64,000 bases of DNA from Lewinellaceae bacterium (GTDB taxonomy: Bacteria > Bacteroidota > Bacteroidia > Chitinophagales > Saprospiraceae): contig JACJYO010000008.1 of NCBI GenBank assembly GCA_020636075.1, positions 1 through 64,000 on the forward strand. Direction: 5' to 3'. Under the pieces are notes generated by a model. That model was not told where the DNA came from and did no database searches. It saw only the letters and a program-made list of their open reading frames with translations. This document shows, in pieces, positions 36,706-46,808 of this stretch. The first letter of the stretch is position 1; the number at the start of each line of letters is the position of its first letter. The position numbers were made by a program, and so were the translations under genes.

Positions 36706-39700
36706 ATGACGACCACTCCAATCAAATATGCTATCCTCTTGTTGCTTATGTTGTGCACTGTATCCTTGCTGAATGCACAAGCAACCCGCAGTGTGGATGA
36801 TTTTGAGCCGCGCTTTGAGATATTTCAACTTCCGGGGGCTGAAGCAGAAAACAATGTGCAGTGTGTTGTGCAGGATTCCCTGGGCTTCCTGTGGTTTGGT
36901 ACAACCAATGGTTTGGTGCGGTACGATGGGGAAAGTTATGTGACCTATCGCTATAATCCGGTAGATACAAACACCCTGGCTTCCAGTTATGTCGAAACGA
37001 TCTTTATTGATAGCAAAGGCCTGTTTTGGCTCGGGCACTATACATTAAACGGTGAAAAAGGAGGGCTAACGCTGTTTGACCCGAAAACAGAAACCTTCAC
37101 GCGTTTTAACTACGATCCCCAAAATCCGAATGGCATCAGTGACCCCCGGCCAACGGTGATTACAGAAGACCGGGAAGGTTATATCTGGATCGGCACCTTT
37201 GCCGGACTTGACCGATACGACCGCAAAACAGGCACATTCAAGCATTTTCGACACAATCCGAATGATGCCACCAGCTTAAGTTATGACCTGGTGCGGGCTC
37301 TTTATGTCGATAAACAAGGTACGCTGTGGGTCGGCACCGGATTCCCGTGGGATGGTGCGGATGAAGAAGGGAATCGCGGTGGCCTGAACCGTTACAATCC
37401 CAAGACTGAAAGTTTTACCCGTTTTCTCCATGACCCCGGCAACCCCAATAGCCTTGCCGACAACCGCGTACGCGCCCTTTTTGAAGATAGTAAAGGCAAT
37501 TTTTGGGTGGGTACCATGGGCAACGGTTTGCATCAACTTAACCGGAGGACGGGGCAATTTACCCGGTTCGGCTACGATCCGGCACATCCCGAACGGCTGA
37601 GCCGCCCGTATTTGCGCGATGTTCCAATTGCCTCCCAGGTTATCAGCCAGGTTACCTTTGTCCATGAAGATCGGGCAGGACGGCTTTGGATTGGTGCATT
37701 TAACGGTGGTTTGAATATTTATGATCCCGCAACCGGGAAAATGCGCCATTTCGAAAAGGCTGATGCACCTGAAGAGTTTCCAACCAATTTTATGTGGAAC
37801 ATTTTTGAGTCGCGCGACGGTGTGCACTGGATTGCCTGTGGTGTAGGTGGCGGAGTCGTATTAAAAGTACGGGCCGAGCAGGAGATGTTTCCGTTTTTTA
37901 GTAACAATGATCTGCAGGAAGAACGCGAGTACATCAAATGTATCACGGAAGATCTGAATGGGAATATCTGGCTGGGATCTGACTGGAGTGCCACGCCACT
38001 GACCTGGTTTAACCGGAAAACCAAGCAAGTACACCATTTCCGGTATGGCCCGGCGCCAGGTGGATTTCCGGTGCGGGATATCCGATGTCTTTTAACGGAC
38101 CGGGATGGTTTTATCTGGGTCGGAACCGACAACGGGATTTTTAAAATACATCCGGAAAATGGCATCGTCCGCCACTTTAAGCATATACCGGATAATAAAA
38201 ATACCCTTTCGGCAACCAATATTGAAGCGCTGATCCAAGATCGGCAAGGTTATATCTGGGCAGGCACCTGGGGCGGCGGCTTGGAGCGAATCGACCCTAA
38301 AACAGGGGCAATTCAACATTTTCGCCATAATCCGACCGATGCTAATTCAATTGGTGGAGATTATGTGATCGGCCTGCTATCGGGACAGGACGGAAGCATT
38401 TGGCTTGCCGGGGGGCATCCGGTTAATGACAGGGAAACCCGGAGAATAGTCGATCGCCTGAATCCCGCAAGCGGCCAGGTCCGGCATTACAAGCCCCAAG
38501 GAGAAATTGACCCGCCGGGCTTTACGTTGGTTGAATTAAACGACGACATCTGGTATTCGGCATTTCCGAATGGTTTGCAACGCCTGAATAAAATAACCGG
38601 AAAAGTTACAGAATACAGTGTTGATGACATTAACGGGGACTGGAGCAACAACATTATTTCCTTGGCAAAAGGTAAGGACGGCCGCTTGTGGATGACAACC
38701 TGGGATGCCATTTTATGCTTTGATCCCGCAAAGGAGACGTTTTTCAAGTACACCAGAGCGCATGGGCTGCAGATCACTTCCTTTGGAACAAGGGGATATT
38801 TCATCAGCGCTAAAGGTGAACATATGGTTAGCGGACAAGGTGGCCTGCATACGTTTTATCCCGAACAGCTTACCACCCAACAAAACAACCGCCTTCCGGA
38901 TGTTCGCATAACCGGTTTTTTACTGAAAAATGAACTCGTAAAGCCCGGTAAAAACGGGCTGCTGGAACGCCCGGTTTGGGAAACCGGCGCTATTGAACTG
39001 GCGCACAACCAAAACACCTTTGCTTTTAATGTCGCCTGTTTTGATTTTGATAACCCTAAAGGTAATTTGCTGGAATTTCAGCTGGTGCCCTATGACCCCG
39101 ATTGGCGCAGCGACCTGCGCGAAGGGCAAGCCTCCTATTTCAATGTGCCGCCGGGCGAGTACATTTTCCGGGTTCGGGGCGCCAACAGCAAAGGCATTTG
39201 GGGGGCTGAAATGATCGAACTCCATGTCACCGTGCACCCGCCCTGGTGGGCTACCTGGTGGGCTTATTCCATGTATGCGTTGCTCGTGTTGGGCCTGGTT
39301 TACGGCATTTATCGCATCCTGCTTCGCCGCCGGTTGGCACAGGCCGAAACCATTCGCCTGCAAGAACTCGACTCCGTAAAAACAAAATTGTATACCAATA
39401 TTACCCACGAATTCCGGACACCCCTTACGATCATTTCCGGCATGGCAGACCAGGTGCGTGAAAACCCGACCGAGTGGTTTGCCGAAGGCCTGGACATGAT
39501 CAAACGCAACAGCAACCGCCTGCTCGGCCTCGTGAATCAGATGCTCGACCTCGCCAAACTGGAGAGCGGAAAAATGAACCTGCAACTCCAGCAAGGCGAT
39601 GTGGTAAACTACCTCAAATACCTCGTGGAAAGTTTTCACTCCTTCGCCAATAGCAAGGGGGTTAAAATGCACTTTCATTCCGACCTTGATGCCCTGACGA

Positions 39701-40962
39701 TGGATTTCGACCCGGAAAAACTCCAACAGGTGGTCACGAATCTGCTGTCGAACGCAGTAAAATTCACCCCGGTCGGCGGGCATATCTATGTGGATGTACG
39801 CCTCCAAAACAACGATCCACGGCTGCATCAGCCCGGCAGCCCGGATGGCTCGATCTCCGGCGTTGAAATTCGCGTGCGCGATACCGGCATCGGTATCCCG
39901 GAAGATCAGCTGCTCCACGTCTTCGACCGTTTTTACCAGGCCGATGATTCGAATACCCGCCACGGCGAGGGTACTGGAATTGGCCTGGCCCTGACCAAAG
40001 AACTGGTCAAACTTATGCATGGCGTCATTTCGGCGAAAAGCCAGGCCGGCAAAGGCGCTGAATTTTCGGTCTTGCTGCCTGTACGCACCGAAGCCACAGT
40101 TGTTGCGGCGCCTTTGATCCCCAAACACATCCAAAAGACAGAACAGCAGGGTCCGGTTCGGCAGGCCCGTAAAATAGAGAAAAAACAAAACGGCCATCCG
40201 GTATTGCTGCTGGCCGAAGACAATCCCGATGTGGTTGCCTACCTCGCATCGTGCCTGGCCGGCGATTACCAGTTGCTCGTAGCCCGCGATGGACAGGAAG
40301 CCATCGACATCGCCACCGAACAGGTGCCCGACCTGCTGATCACCGACGTGATGATGCCGTACAAAGACGGCTTCGAGGTGTGCCGCACGCTCCGTGAAGA
40401 TGCGCATACCAGCCACATCCCCATCGTCATGCTCACTGCCAAAGCCGATGTGGAGAGCAAACTCGAAGGCCTGGAGCACGGCGCCGATGCCTACCTGGCC
40501 AAACCCTTCAACAAGGAAGAACTCCTGTTGCGCATCCGAAAACTGCTCGAACGACGGCAGGAATTGCAACAGTATTACCTCGGACTTGCGGGCATTGCGG
40601 TAGACTCCCAACCTGTGCGCGATATACCGGCGATGCCGGAAACGGAAAACCAGTTTGTACTGGATGTTCGTGCCATCGTGGAAGCGCACCTCGACGACGG
40701 AAGTTTCGATGTGGATCAACTTTGCCGGAAAATGGCCATGAGCCACTCGCAATTGCACCGGAAACTGTCGGCACTCACCGGATTTCCCGCCACTAAATTT
40801 ATCCGCTACGTGCGCTTGAACAAGGCGAAAGAACTCCTTCAAAACCCGGCGCTGAGCATCACGGCCGTGGCGTACGACACCGGTTTTAACGACCCCAGTT
40901 ACTTCGGCAGGGTGTTCAAACAGGAGTTTGGAATGACGCCGCAGGAATGGCGCGAGCCTTAA
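36706..40962 (+). CDS. hybrid two-component regulator (HTCS): propeller, kinase, receiver, AraC HTH
   Basis: A 1418-aa one-protein signalling system. A signal peptide or anchor (YAILLLLMLCTVSLLNAQ) leads to a periplasmic sensor of propeller repeats (motifs GFLWFGTTNGLVRYDG, GYIWIGTFAGLDRYD) and a Y_Y_Y domain, then a membrane helix (about 855-875). The cytoplasmic part has HisKA with His in ITHEFRTPL (about 900), HATPase with NLLSNAVKFTP and DTGIGIP, a receiver with phospho-Asp in LLITDVMMP (about 1213) and an AraC HTH (about 1320-1418, ending FGMTPQEW). Such regulators usually sense oligosaccharides, but no polysaccharide locus is here. The ATG at 36706 is preferred over 36667. Confidence 0.95.
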   Translation: MTTTPIKYAILLLLMLCTVSLLNAQATRSVDDFEPRFEIFQLPGAEAENNVQCVVQDSLGFLWFGTTNGLVRYDGESYVTYRYNPVDTNTLASSYVETIFIDSKGLFWLGHYTLNGEKGGLTLFDPKTETFTRFNYDPQNPNGISDPRPTVITEDREGYIWIGTFAGLDRYDRKTGTFKHFRHNPNDATSLSYDLVRALYVDKQGTLWVGTGFPWDGADEEGNRGGLNRYNPKTESFTRFLHDPGNPNSLADNRVRALFEDSKGNFWVGTMGNGLHQLNRRTGQFTRFGYDPAHPERLSRPYLRDVPIASQVISQVTFVHEDRAGRLWIGAFNGGLNIYDPATGKMRHFEKADAPEEFPTNFMWNIFESRDGVHWIACGVGGGVVLKVRAEQEMFPFFSNNDLQEEREYIKCITEDLNGNIWLGSDWSATPLTWFNRKTKQVHHFRYGPAPGGFPVRDIRCLLTDRDGFIWVGTDNGIFKIHPENGIVRHFKHIPDNKNTLSATNIEALIQDRQGYIWAGTWGGGLERIDPKTGAIQHFRHNPTDANSIGGDYVIGLLSGQDGSIWLAGGHPVNDRETRRIVDRLNPASGQVRHYKPQGEIDPPGFTLVELNDDIWYSAFPNGLQRLNKITGKVTEYSVDDINGDWSNNIISLAKGKDGRLWMTTWDAILCFDPAKETFFKYTRAHGLQITSFGTRGYFISAKGEHMVSGQGGLHTFYPEQLTTQQNNRLPDVRITGFLLKNELVKPGKNGLLERPVWETGAIELAHNQNTFAFNVACFDFDNPKGNLLEFQLVPYDPDWRSDLREGQASYFNVPPGEYIFRVRGANSKGIWGAEMIELHVTVHPPWWATWWAYSMYALLVLGLVYGIYRILLRRRLAQAETIRLQELDSVKTKLYTNITHEFRTPLTIISGMADQVRENPTEWFAEGLDMIKRNSNRLLGLVNQMLDLAKLESGKMNLQLQQGDVVNYLKYLVESFHSFANSKGVKMHFHSDLDALTMDFDPEKLQQVVTNLLSNAVKFTPVGGHIYVDVRLQNNDPRLHQPGSPDGSISGVEIRVRDTGIGIPEDQLLHVFDRFYQADDSNTRHGEGTGIGLALTKELVKLMHGVISAKSQAGKGAEFSVLLPVRTEATVVAAPLIPKHIQKTEQQGPVRQARKIEKKQNGHPVLLLAEDNPDVVAYLASCLAGDYQLLVARDGQEAIDIATEQVPDLLITDVMMPYKDGFEVCRTLREDAHTSHIPIVMLTAKADVESKLEGLEHGADAYLAKPFNKEELLLRIRKLLERRQELQQYYLGLAGIAVDSQPVRDIPAMPETENQFVLDVRAIVEAHLDDGSFDVDQLCRKMAMSHSQLHRKLSALTGFPATKFIRYVRLNKAKELLQNPALSITAVAYDTGFNDPSYFGRVFKQEFGMTPQEWREP

Positions 40963-41049
40963 CGGAAATTTGGATTTTTGACAGAAATTGTTTAAATTGT
41001 GGTTTTCCGGGCATAAACATGCTAATTCCCTGAATAGAGGCAGTAAACA

Positions 41050-41092
41050 CCCCTTCGGAAAACGCTTTGTCGCTTTCGGGGCAATTTTTTTT
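41050..41092 (+). terminator. possible terminator after the hybrid regulator
   Basis: An imperfect stem between CCCCTTCGGAAAACGC and GCTTTCGGGG is followed by eight Ts. The 213-bp gap 40963-41175 otherwise has no feature I can support. Confidence 0.5.
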
Positions 41093-41175
41093 GTCTGACC
41101 GGGGTTTTGTTACGGCAAACATGCTGCTGACCTATTGAAACATCCCTGCCAATCCTTTTTTCATTTTAACCGGAG

Positions 41176-41571
41176 ATGCTCGCCTTCTCCACAAACGAAA
41201 TTTTGAACAGTATGGTGAAAGAACCTTATTTCCCACAAGCACTTACGTGGGCTCAAAAGCGTGGGATTTATGACATCAAAGCCAACTGGGAAGATTACGA
41301 AACGCCTTCCCAGTTCAGCAAAACAGATGAGGAAAAACCTTTTATCCCGGATATCACCGGAAAGAGCACCGGCCGAAAAGTATATGTTGAAATAGCGGTT
41401 AAAACGGATGATATCGACCGTTCGATCTCAAAATGGAAACTGATGAGCACCCTGGCATCGATGCGCGGCGGAAAACTTATCCTGCTGGCGCCCAAGGGCC
41501 ACAAGGCGTTTGTAAACCGGATTATGAAGAAACATCAGCTGCAAAATGCCCAGTTGGTTGATCTGGAGTAG
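41176..41571 (+). CDS. uncharacterised 131-aa protein, possible nuclease-like fold
   Basis: A soluble 131-aa protein without a signal peptide; I recognise no named family. The middle reads FIPDITGKSTG, then YVEIAVKTDD and a helical KWKLMSTLASMRGGKLILLAPKGHKAF. An Asp before a strand with Glu and Lys followed by an amphipathic helix is reminiscent of PD-(D/E)XK folds, but the spacing of the Lys is off by two, so activity is doubtful. It is 84 bp upstream of rpoD on the same strand. A second ATG at 41212 is possible. Confidence 0.75.
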   Translation: MLAFSTNEILNSMVKEPYFPQALTWAQKRGIYDIKANWEDYETPSQFSKTDEEKPFIPDITGKSTGRKVYVEIAVKTDDIDRSISKWKLMSTLASMRGGKLILLAPKGHKAFVNRIMKKHQLQNAQLVDLE

Positions 41572-41655
41572 TGGCAGGTTGGGCCGGTGTTGAACCGGTT
41601 TTGAATTGTTTAACTTGATTTTTGAATTAAAACCGAACCGGAGGTTCGAGGTTAC

Positions 41656-42522
41656 ATGCGCGCTTTAAAAATAACTCAGTCCATTACCCGGCGGGACGAA
41701 AAATCGCTGGAGAAATACCTCACCGAAATATCCAGGTACGACGTACTCACACCGGAAGAAGAAGTCCAATTGTTCCAACGTATTCGCGAGGGCGACGATG
41801 AAGCCCTGGTTAAAGTTGTGCGGCACAACTTGCGCTTCGTCGTGTCGGTAGCCAAACAATACCAAAATCTTGGCCTCTGGCTCGGCGATCTGGTTAATGA
41901 AGGCAACATCGGCCTGATCAAAGCTGCCCGACGGTTTGATGAAACCCGGGGGTTCAAATTTATTTCCTACGCTGTCTGGTGGATCCGCCAGTCGATCCTG
42001 CAGGCCGTCAACGACAAGGCTCAAAAAATCCGCGTACCACTCAATCTGAAAGGTGTGGGCGCCAAAGTGCGGGCCAGCCATCAGGAAATCCTGCAAAAAC
42101 AGGAACGGGAACCAACGCTGGACGAATTGGCCGAAGCCACCGGCCTTACACCCGAACTGGTCAAAAAAAGCCTCGATACCTACAAAATGTGTTCGTCGCT
42201 CGATGCACCCTTGAATTCCGATAGTGAAGGCTCACTGGTGCACGTGCTGGAAGACGATAGCATCGTACAACCGGATTTCGAGCTGTCGATCCGTGAATCG
42301 CAAAAAGAAGAGGTGCAGCAACTACTCAGTATGCTGACACCCCGGCAAGCCACGGTACTTTCCATGTACTACGGCATCGGGCGCAAGCAACCGGCATCGT
42401 TGGGCGATATCGGCGAACAAATCGGCCTGAGCCGCGAGCGCGTCCGGCAAATCATGAATCGTGGCGTGCGCAAACTGCGCCTGCGGGCGCGGAAGATGGA
42501 CCCCACGTTTTCGGTGAATTAG
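41656..42522 (+). CDS. rpoD: primary sigma factor, RpoD/SigA type
   Basis: The housekeeping sigma factor, 288 aa, short because region 1.1 is absent, as in other Bacteroidota. Region 1.2 (YLTEISRYDVLTPEEEVQL), region 2 with NLRFVVSVAKQYQNLGL, GLIKAARRFDETRGFKFISYAVWWIRQSI, region 3 (EPTLDELAEATGL) and region 4 with LTPRQATVLSMYYGIG and the helix-turn-helix IGLSRERVRQIMNRGVRKLR are complete. In this phylum the factor reads TAnnTTTG promoters. I infer the gene is cotranscribed with, or close to, the small protein gene upstream. Confidence 0.97.
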   Translation: MRALKITQSITRRDEKSLEKYLTEISRYDVLTPEEEVQLFQRIREGDDEALVKVVRHNLRFVVSVAKQYQNLGLWLGDLVNEGNIGLIKAARRFDETRGFKFISYAVWWIRQSILQAVNDKAQKIRVPLNLKGVGAKVRASHQEILQKQEREPTLDELAEATGLTPELVKKSLDTYKMCSSLDAPLNSDSEGSLVHVLEDDSIVQPDFELSIRESQKEEVQQLLSMLTPRQATVLSMYYGIGRKQPASLGDIGEQIGLSRERVRQIMNRGVRKLRLRARKMDPTFSVN

Positions 42523-42560
42523 CCGATTGCGGGCCGGTTCGATACCACGTTATTGCTTTT

Positions 42561-42638
42561 TACCACGGAGGCACGGAGCACACGGAGATTTTTCCATTTT
42601 GAGAAATTTAACTCCGTGTCCACCGTGTCTCCGTGGTG
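42561..42638. repeat. palindrome, family B copy 2
   Basis: Left arm TACCACGGAGGCACGGAG... (42561-42587) and right arm (42612-42638) are complementary over most of 27 bp; the loop is 24 nt. It lies in the 201-bp gap between rpoD and the T9SS gene. Family B members are also at 15767, 48685 and 61472. Confidence 0.85.
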
Positions 42639-42723
42639 TTTTAGGATACCACCCGGTTTTCGCCAAAAAATGTGCAAATTGCAGCAACCTCCCCGCTTCG
42701 GCAACCAAACAAAACGACTTGAC

Positions 42724-45700
42724 ATGCTTAGGAAAACGCTTTTGCTGCTTCTGATCGGATGGAGCAGCACCGTCCTGCAGGCCCAACCCTGCAACTCTCA
42801 AAGCACCAACCTCCTCCAAAGTTCGCGTACCTTCGGATACGGCATTCCCAATGTACAAGACCCACCGGGTTATCTGGCACCCGCCCCTTACGTTTATACC
42901 ACTTCAACACCGCCTGCCCAGGGTGAATACACCATTGCGCATAATACGGCCGGCTGGGGTGGTGCTGCACTCAACTGGGTCGACACCGAAGACAACAGCA
43001 TTACCCCCATCGGCTACATGATGGTGGTGAACAGCCAGGCAAACGCCGGCACTTTTTGGGCCGAAACCTTACCGCTTTGCGCTCCGGGTAATTATATCCT
43101 GAGTTTTGACGCTATCAACCTCTACGAGCCCGGGCTTCCACTGCAACCACCACCGGCCTTTGAATTGTTTGTAAACGGCGCGCCGGTCACCAACTTCGGC
43201 ATTCTCCTGGCCGACGGTATCTGGCATGGCTACACGGCAACATTTACCATAAATACGGCGGGCTCCACGCCTTTTGAATTAGTGAACAATACACCCGGTA
43301 ATCCCGGCAACGTGTTTGCCATCGATAACCTTTCCCTGATCCACTGCGGCCCCGAACTTTCTCTCACCGAACTGAATCCTAAACTGCACTGTCCCGGCGA
43401 TTCCATCGATATGACGGTCACGTTGGGTCCCAACAACTATCCCGACCCCTGGTTCCAGTGGCAACTCTCTACCGATGCGGGCCAGAACTGGGGCAACTAC
43501 GGCACACCGACCAACCAACCCGGTTTCACAATTTACAATCTGCCTATTGCAGCCTGGATACGTCTGGCGGCTGCCCCCAGCCAGCCGGAGTTGAGCAATC
43601 CGTTTTGTGTTACCTACTCCGGCCCTTTTCCGGTCGCGTTCCTTCCGCCTGAGCAATGTAGTGCCGTTATTACCAGTATCGGCGCGCTCTGTACCGGCAA
43701 CCAGGGGGCGAATGGTTTCCCGAACGGCGATTTTGGCAGCGGCCCCGACAACGTACTGCCTTTCGATCCCGGTTATGCCCCGGGATATATTTACGAATTC
43801 AACCCGCCACCCGACGACGGCACCTACACCATCACCAACAATACCGCTCCCTGGGGCTCCTTTGCCGCCGGCTCCTGGATCAACATTTACAATAATAGTC
43901 CGGACACCAACGGCTATATGATGGTCGTGAACGCAAGCCCCGAGCCCGGGTTGTTTTTCGAACAAACGATCCCGGTTTGTGAAAACACGCTGTACGAGTT
44001 CTCCTGCGACGTGATTTCGATGAATTGGCCAATCTTCATCGGTACCCTGGCCGAACCGAATATTTCATTCGTCATTGACGGGGTGGAAGTGTTCGCCAGC
44101 GGAAACATTCCCATCGACAGTACCTGGCGAACGTTTGGGTTCAGCATAACCACGGCTCCGGGAGTGAATCAGCTCACGCTTGCCTTGCGCAACAATACAC
44201 CGGGCGGGCAGATGAACATCGGCAACGATTTTGCCATCGACAACATTACGTTTCATGCTTGCGGTCCCGATGTAAGTGTGACGGAACTCAGTCCTTCGCC
44301 CTATTGCGCCGGTGATGATGCGCGCTTTGAAGCAGCCGTCGGGCCGGGGTTTGACAGTCCGGAATTGCAGTGGCAAATTTCAATTGACGGCGGACAGACC
44401 TGGCAGGACTTTGGCGGGCCTACCACACAAACGGAAATCATAGTGCCCAACCTTCAACAAAACACTGCCGTGCGGGTATTGGCCGCTGAAACGGCCGCCA
44501 ACCTGGCCAACCCAACCTGTCGCCTGCCTTCCAACTGGGTTTACCTGCCTGTTTATCCGAGTTGGAACAAAACGGTGTACGATACGATTTGTCAGGGACA
44601 GCCGTACGTTTTGGGCAACCAAACCTTGTACGATGCAGGCACCTATCAGGCGCAGTTAACGTCAATTTTCGGTTGCGACAGTTTGGTAACCTTGCATTTG
44701 ACGGTGGGCGCCCTGTCGGGTACCGCTACAGCGTCTATTTGCCAGGGGCAGTCGTATACTTTTGGCGCGAATACTTTTTATGACGCCGGTACCTATCAGG
44801 AATTGTTCACGACCCCGGACGGCTGCGACAGCCTGGTTACGCTGACGCTTGATGTGTATGAACTTACCGGGACGGCCGCGGCGTCTATTTGCCAGGGGCA
44901 GTCGTATACTTTTGGCGCGAATACTTTTTATGATGCCGGTACCTATCAGGAGTTGTTCACGACGCCGGATGGCTGCGACAGCCTGGTTACGCTGACACTC
45001 AATGTATACGAACTTACCGGCACCGTAACGGCCAGCATTTGCCAGGGGCAATCGTATGTTTTTTACAATGAAGTGATCTATGATGCCGGCATTTACCAGA
45101 AAACGCTCACGACTCCAGATGGCTGCGACAGTGTGGTAACCCTGACGCTCGACGTGTACCAACTTGACGGTGCGGCGAATGTTGCCATTTGTTTGGGCGA
45201 TGAGTATGTTTTTGGGCTGAAACACCTGTATTCGGCAGGTGTATACGTGGAAACTTTTATCACCCCGGATGGCTGCGACAGTGTGGTTACGCTAACCCTG
45301 ACCGTGGAGGATATCAACGATTTTCAACTGACCGGCGATACGGTGATTTGTCCGGGCGACAGCGCTACCCTGCGCACTGTTGATCTGTTTGCCAGTTACA
45401 ACTGGTCGACCGGTGTAACCACGCCAACCACAAAAGTCGGTAAGGCAGGCTGGTACGCTGTGACGGTAACTTCAGCGCTTGGTTGCACGGATATTAACAG
45501 CATTTATGTGGCGCAACCCCAGATTTTGCTGGACATCCAACGTACCGACCCGCTGTGTTTTGGCGATCGCAATGGCCGCATTGATTTTACCCAGTTGCAA
45601 GGCGCTACGCCATTTCAGTTTTCGCTGAATGGAAGCCCGTTTCAAGCCGATTCGTCGTTCACCAGTTTGCCATCGGATACCTATGACATCCGGGTACAGG

Positions 45701-46287
45701 ATTCAATTGGTTGCCTCAGTGAACTGACCTTGCAATTGCAGGCGCCGCCTCTGTTGACGGTTGATGTGGGCCCCGGCCTAACCCTCGATTTTGGCGACAG
45801 CACACAATTGCAGGCAACGACCAACCTGCCGGTAGTGAGTTGGCAATGGGAGCCGCCCGAAGGGCTGAGTTGCTTGGACTGTCCGTCGCCTTTGGCCATT
45901 CCACCTGCAAATACGAGTTATACGGTTACCGTTACCGACGCAAACGGTTGTACGGCGGTGGCGTCGGTAGCCATCCGCCTGGTTACGGAACGACGGGTAT
46001 ACGTGCCGAATGCCTTTAGCCCGAATCTGGATGGCGTGAACGATTATTTCACGGTGTTCACAGGGCCGGGTGTAGCGCTGATCCGGCGCTTGGAGGTGTA
46101 TGACCGCTGGGGCACCCATATTTTCACAGCGCCGGAAGATCAGCTACCCGATTCGGGTAGTTTGCGCTGGGACGGCACCTACCGGGGTAAGGATATGCAA
46201 CCGGGTGTTTTTGTCTGGTATGTGGATGTGGAATTTATCGATGGAAGTACAGAGGTGTTCAAGGGCGATGTGGTGCTGGTCCGCTGA
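42724..46287 (+). CDS. T9SS type B sorted surface protein with 50-aa repeats
   Basis: A 1187-aa exported protein. A signal peptide (LLLLLIGWSSTVLQAQ) is followed by two related jelly-roll-like domains of about 230 aa (GYMMVVNSQANAGTFWAETLP and GYMMVVNASPEPGLFFEQTIP, each ending IDN followed by a CGP motif), five 50-aa repeats (SICQGQSYTFGANTFYDAGTY ... CDSLVTLTL), a SprB-like repeat (GDRNGRIDFTQLQGATPF) and the gliding-motility-associated C-terminal domain (VPNAFSPNLDGVNDYF, about 1095-1187). Proteins of this kind are surface adhesins. The start at 42724 is set by the signal peptide; the frame is open to 42553 across the palindrome. Confidence 0.92.
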   Translation: MLRKTLLLLLIGWSSTVLQAQPCNSQSTNLLQSSRTFGYGIPNVQDPPGYLAPAPYVYTTSTPPAQGEYTIAHNTAGWGGAALNWVDTEDNSITPIGYMMVVNSQANAGTFWAETLPLCAPGNYILSFDAINLYEPGLPLQPPPAFELFVNGAPVTNFGILLADGIWHGYTATFTINTAGSTPFELVNNTPGNPGNVFAIDNLSLIHCGPELSLTELNPKLHCPGDSIDMTVTLGPNNYPDPWFQWQLSTDAGQNWGNYGTPTNQPGFTIYNLPIAAWIRLAAAPSQPELSNPFCVTYSGPFPVAFLPPEQCSAVITSIGALCTGNQGANGFPNGDFGSGPDNVLPFDPGYAPGYIYEFNPPPDDGTYTITNNTAPWGSFAAGSWINIYNNSPDTNGYMMVVNASPEPGLFFEQTIPVCENTLYEFSCDVISMNWPIFIGTLAEPNISFVIDGVEVFASGNIPIDSTWRTFGFSITTAPGVNQLTLALRNNTPGGQMNIGNDFAIDNITFHACGPDVSVTELSPSPYCAGDDARFEAAVGPGFDSPELQWQISIDGGQTWQDFGGPTTQTEIIVPNLQQNTAVRVLAAETAANLANPTCRLPSNWVYLPVYPSWNKTVYDTICQGQPYVLGNQTLYDAGTYQAQLTSIFGCDSLVTLHLTVGALSGTATASICQGQSYTFGANTFYDAGTYQELFTTPDGCDSLVTLTLDVYELTGTAAASICQGQSYTFGANTFYDAGTYQELFTTPDGCDSLVTLTLNVYELTGTVTASICQGQSYVFYNEVIYDAGIYQKTLTTPDGCDSVVTLTLDVYQLDGAANVAICLGDEYVFGLKHLYSAGVYVETFITPDGCDSVVTLTLTVEDINDFQLTGDTVICPGDSATLRTVDLFASYNWSTGVTTPTTKVGKAGWYAVTVTSALGCTDINSIYVAQPQILLDIQRTDPLCFGDRNGRIDFTQLQGATPFQFSLNGSPFQADSSFTSLPSDTYDIRVQDSIGCLSELTLQLQAPPLLTVDVGPGLTLDFGDSTQLQATTNLPVVSWQWEPPEGLSCLDCPSPLAIPPANTSYTVTVTDANGCTAVASVAIRLVTERRVYVPNAFSPNLDGVNDYFTVFTGPGVALIRRLEVYDRWGTHIFTAPEDQLPDSGSLRWDGTYRGKDMQPGVFVWYVDVEFIDGSTEVFKGDVVLVR
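44581..45330 (+). repeat. five tandem 150-bp coding repeats
   Basis: Units start at 44581, 44731, 44881, 45031 and 45181, each exactly 150 bp (50 codons). Units 2 and 3 differ at about 14 of 150 positions by my count, with only four in the first 110 bp, so they are a recent duplication; the outer units are more diverged. The lengths are identical, which fits unequal crossing-over in frame. Confidence 0.9.
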
Positions 46288-46416
46288 CGCCGTTTAAACT
46301 TCAGGATCTGGGTGGAGCAAGTAAATATGTACCTCCCTATAGCCCCGGAATTTTTTACCTAAATTTTATTTGCTTAAAATTACGGTCTCATTTGATTGTC
46401 CCTCCAACATTCGCTC

Positions 46417-46806
46417 ATGGCAGCCAACCAAATAGAAATCATCCTGAGCCGGCAACTGGCCGACTGCCTTTCCATCCCGATCTTCCTGACTGACCCGGAG
46501 GGAAATTTGCTTTTTTACAATGAACCTGCGGAGGAACTTTTGGGAAAACGCTACGAAGAAACCGGACTCATGCCGGTGGAGGAATGGTCGACTATGTTTA
46601 AACCGATCGGCGAAGATGGAAACCCATTGGAACCGCAAGACCTGCCCCTGGTAAAAACGCTGATGTACCAGCGTCCCGCGCATGGCACGTTTTTGATTGA
46701 AAGTTTGCAAGGTGAGCGGGTGAAAATATCCGTTACTGCCTACCCGATCATTGGCCGTCCGGACCGCTTTTTAGGGGCGGTTGCTATTTTTTGGAAAACA
46801 GAATAA
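46417..46806 (+). CDS. small PAS domain protein
   Basis: A 129-aa single PAS-domain protein (SIPIFLTDPEGNLLFYNEPAEELLGKRY-like start, here SIPIFLTDPEGN followed by LLFYNEPAEELLG; end FLGAVAIFW). PAS domains bind small ligands or partners; there is no kinase or cyclase domain attached. The next gene starts 2 bp after its stop, so both form an operon and the PAS protein may tune or sense for the hydrolase. The start at 46417 (ATG) is preferred over a TTG at 46396. Confidence 0.85.
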   Translation: MAANQIEIILSRQLADCLSIPIFLTDPEGNLLFYNEPAEELLGKRYEETGLMPVEEWSTMFKPIGEDGNPLEPQDLPLVKTLMYQRPAHGTFLIESLQGERVKISVTAYPIIGRPDRFLGAVAIFWKTE

Positions 46807-46808
46807 CC

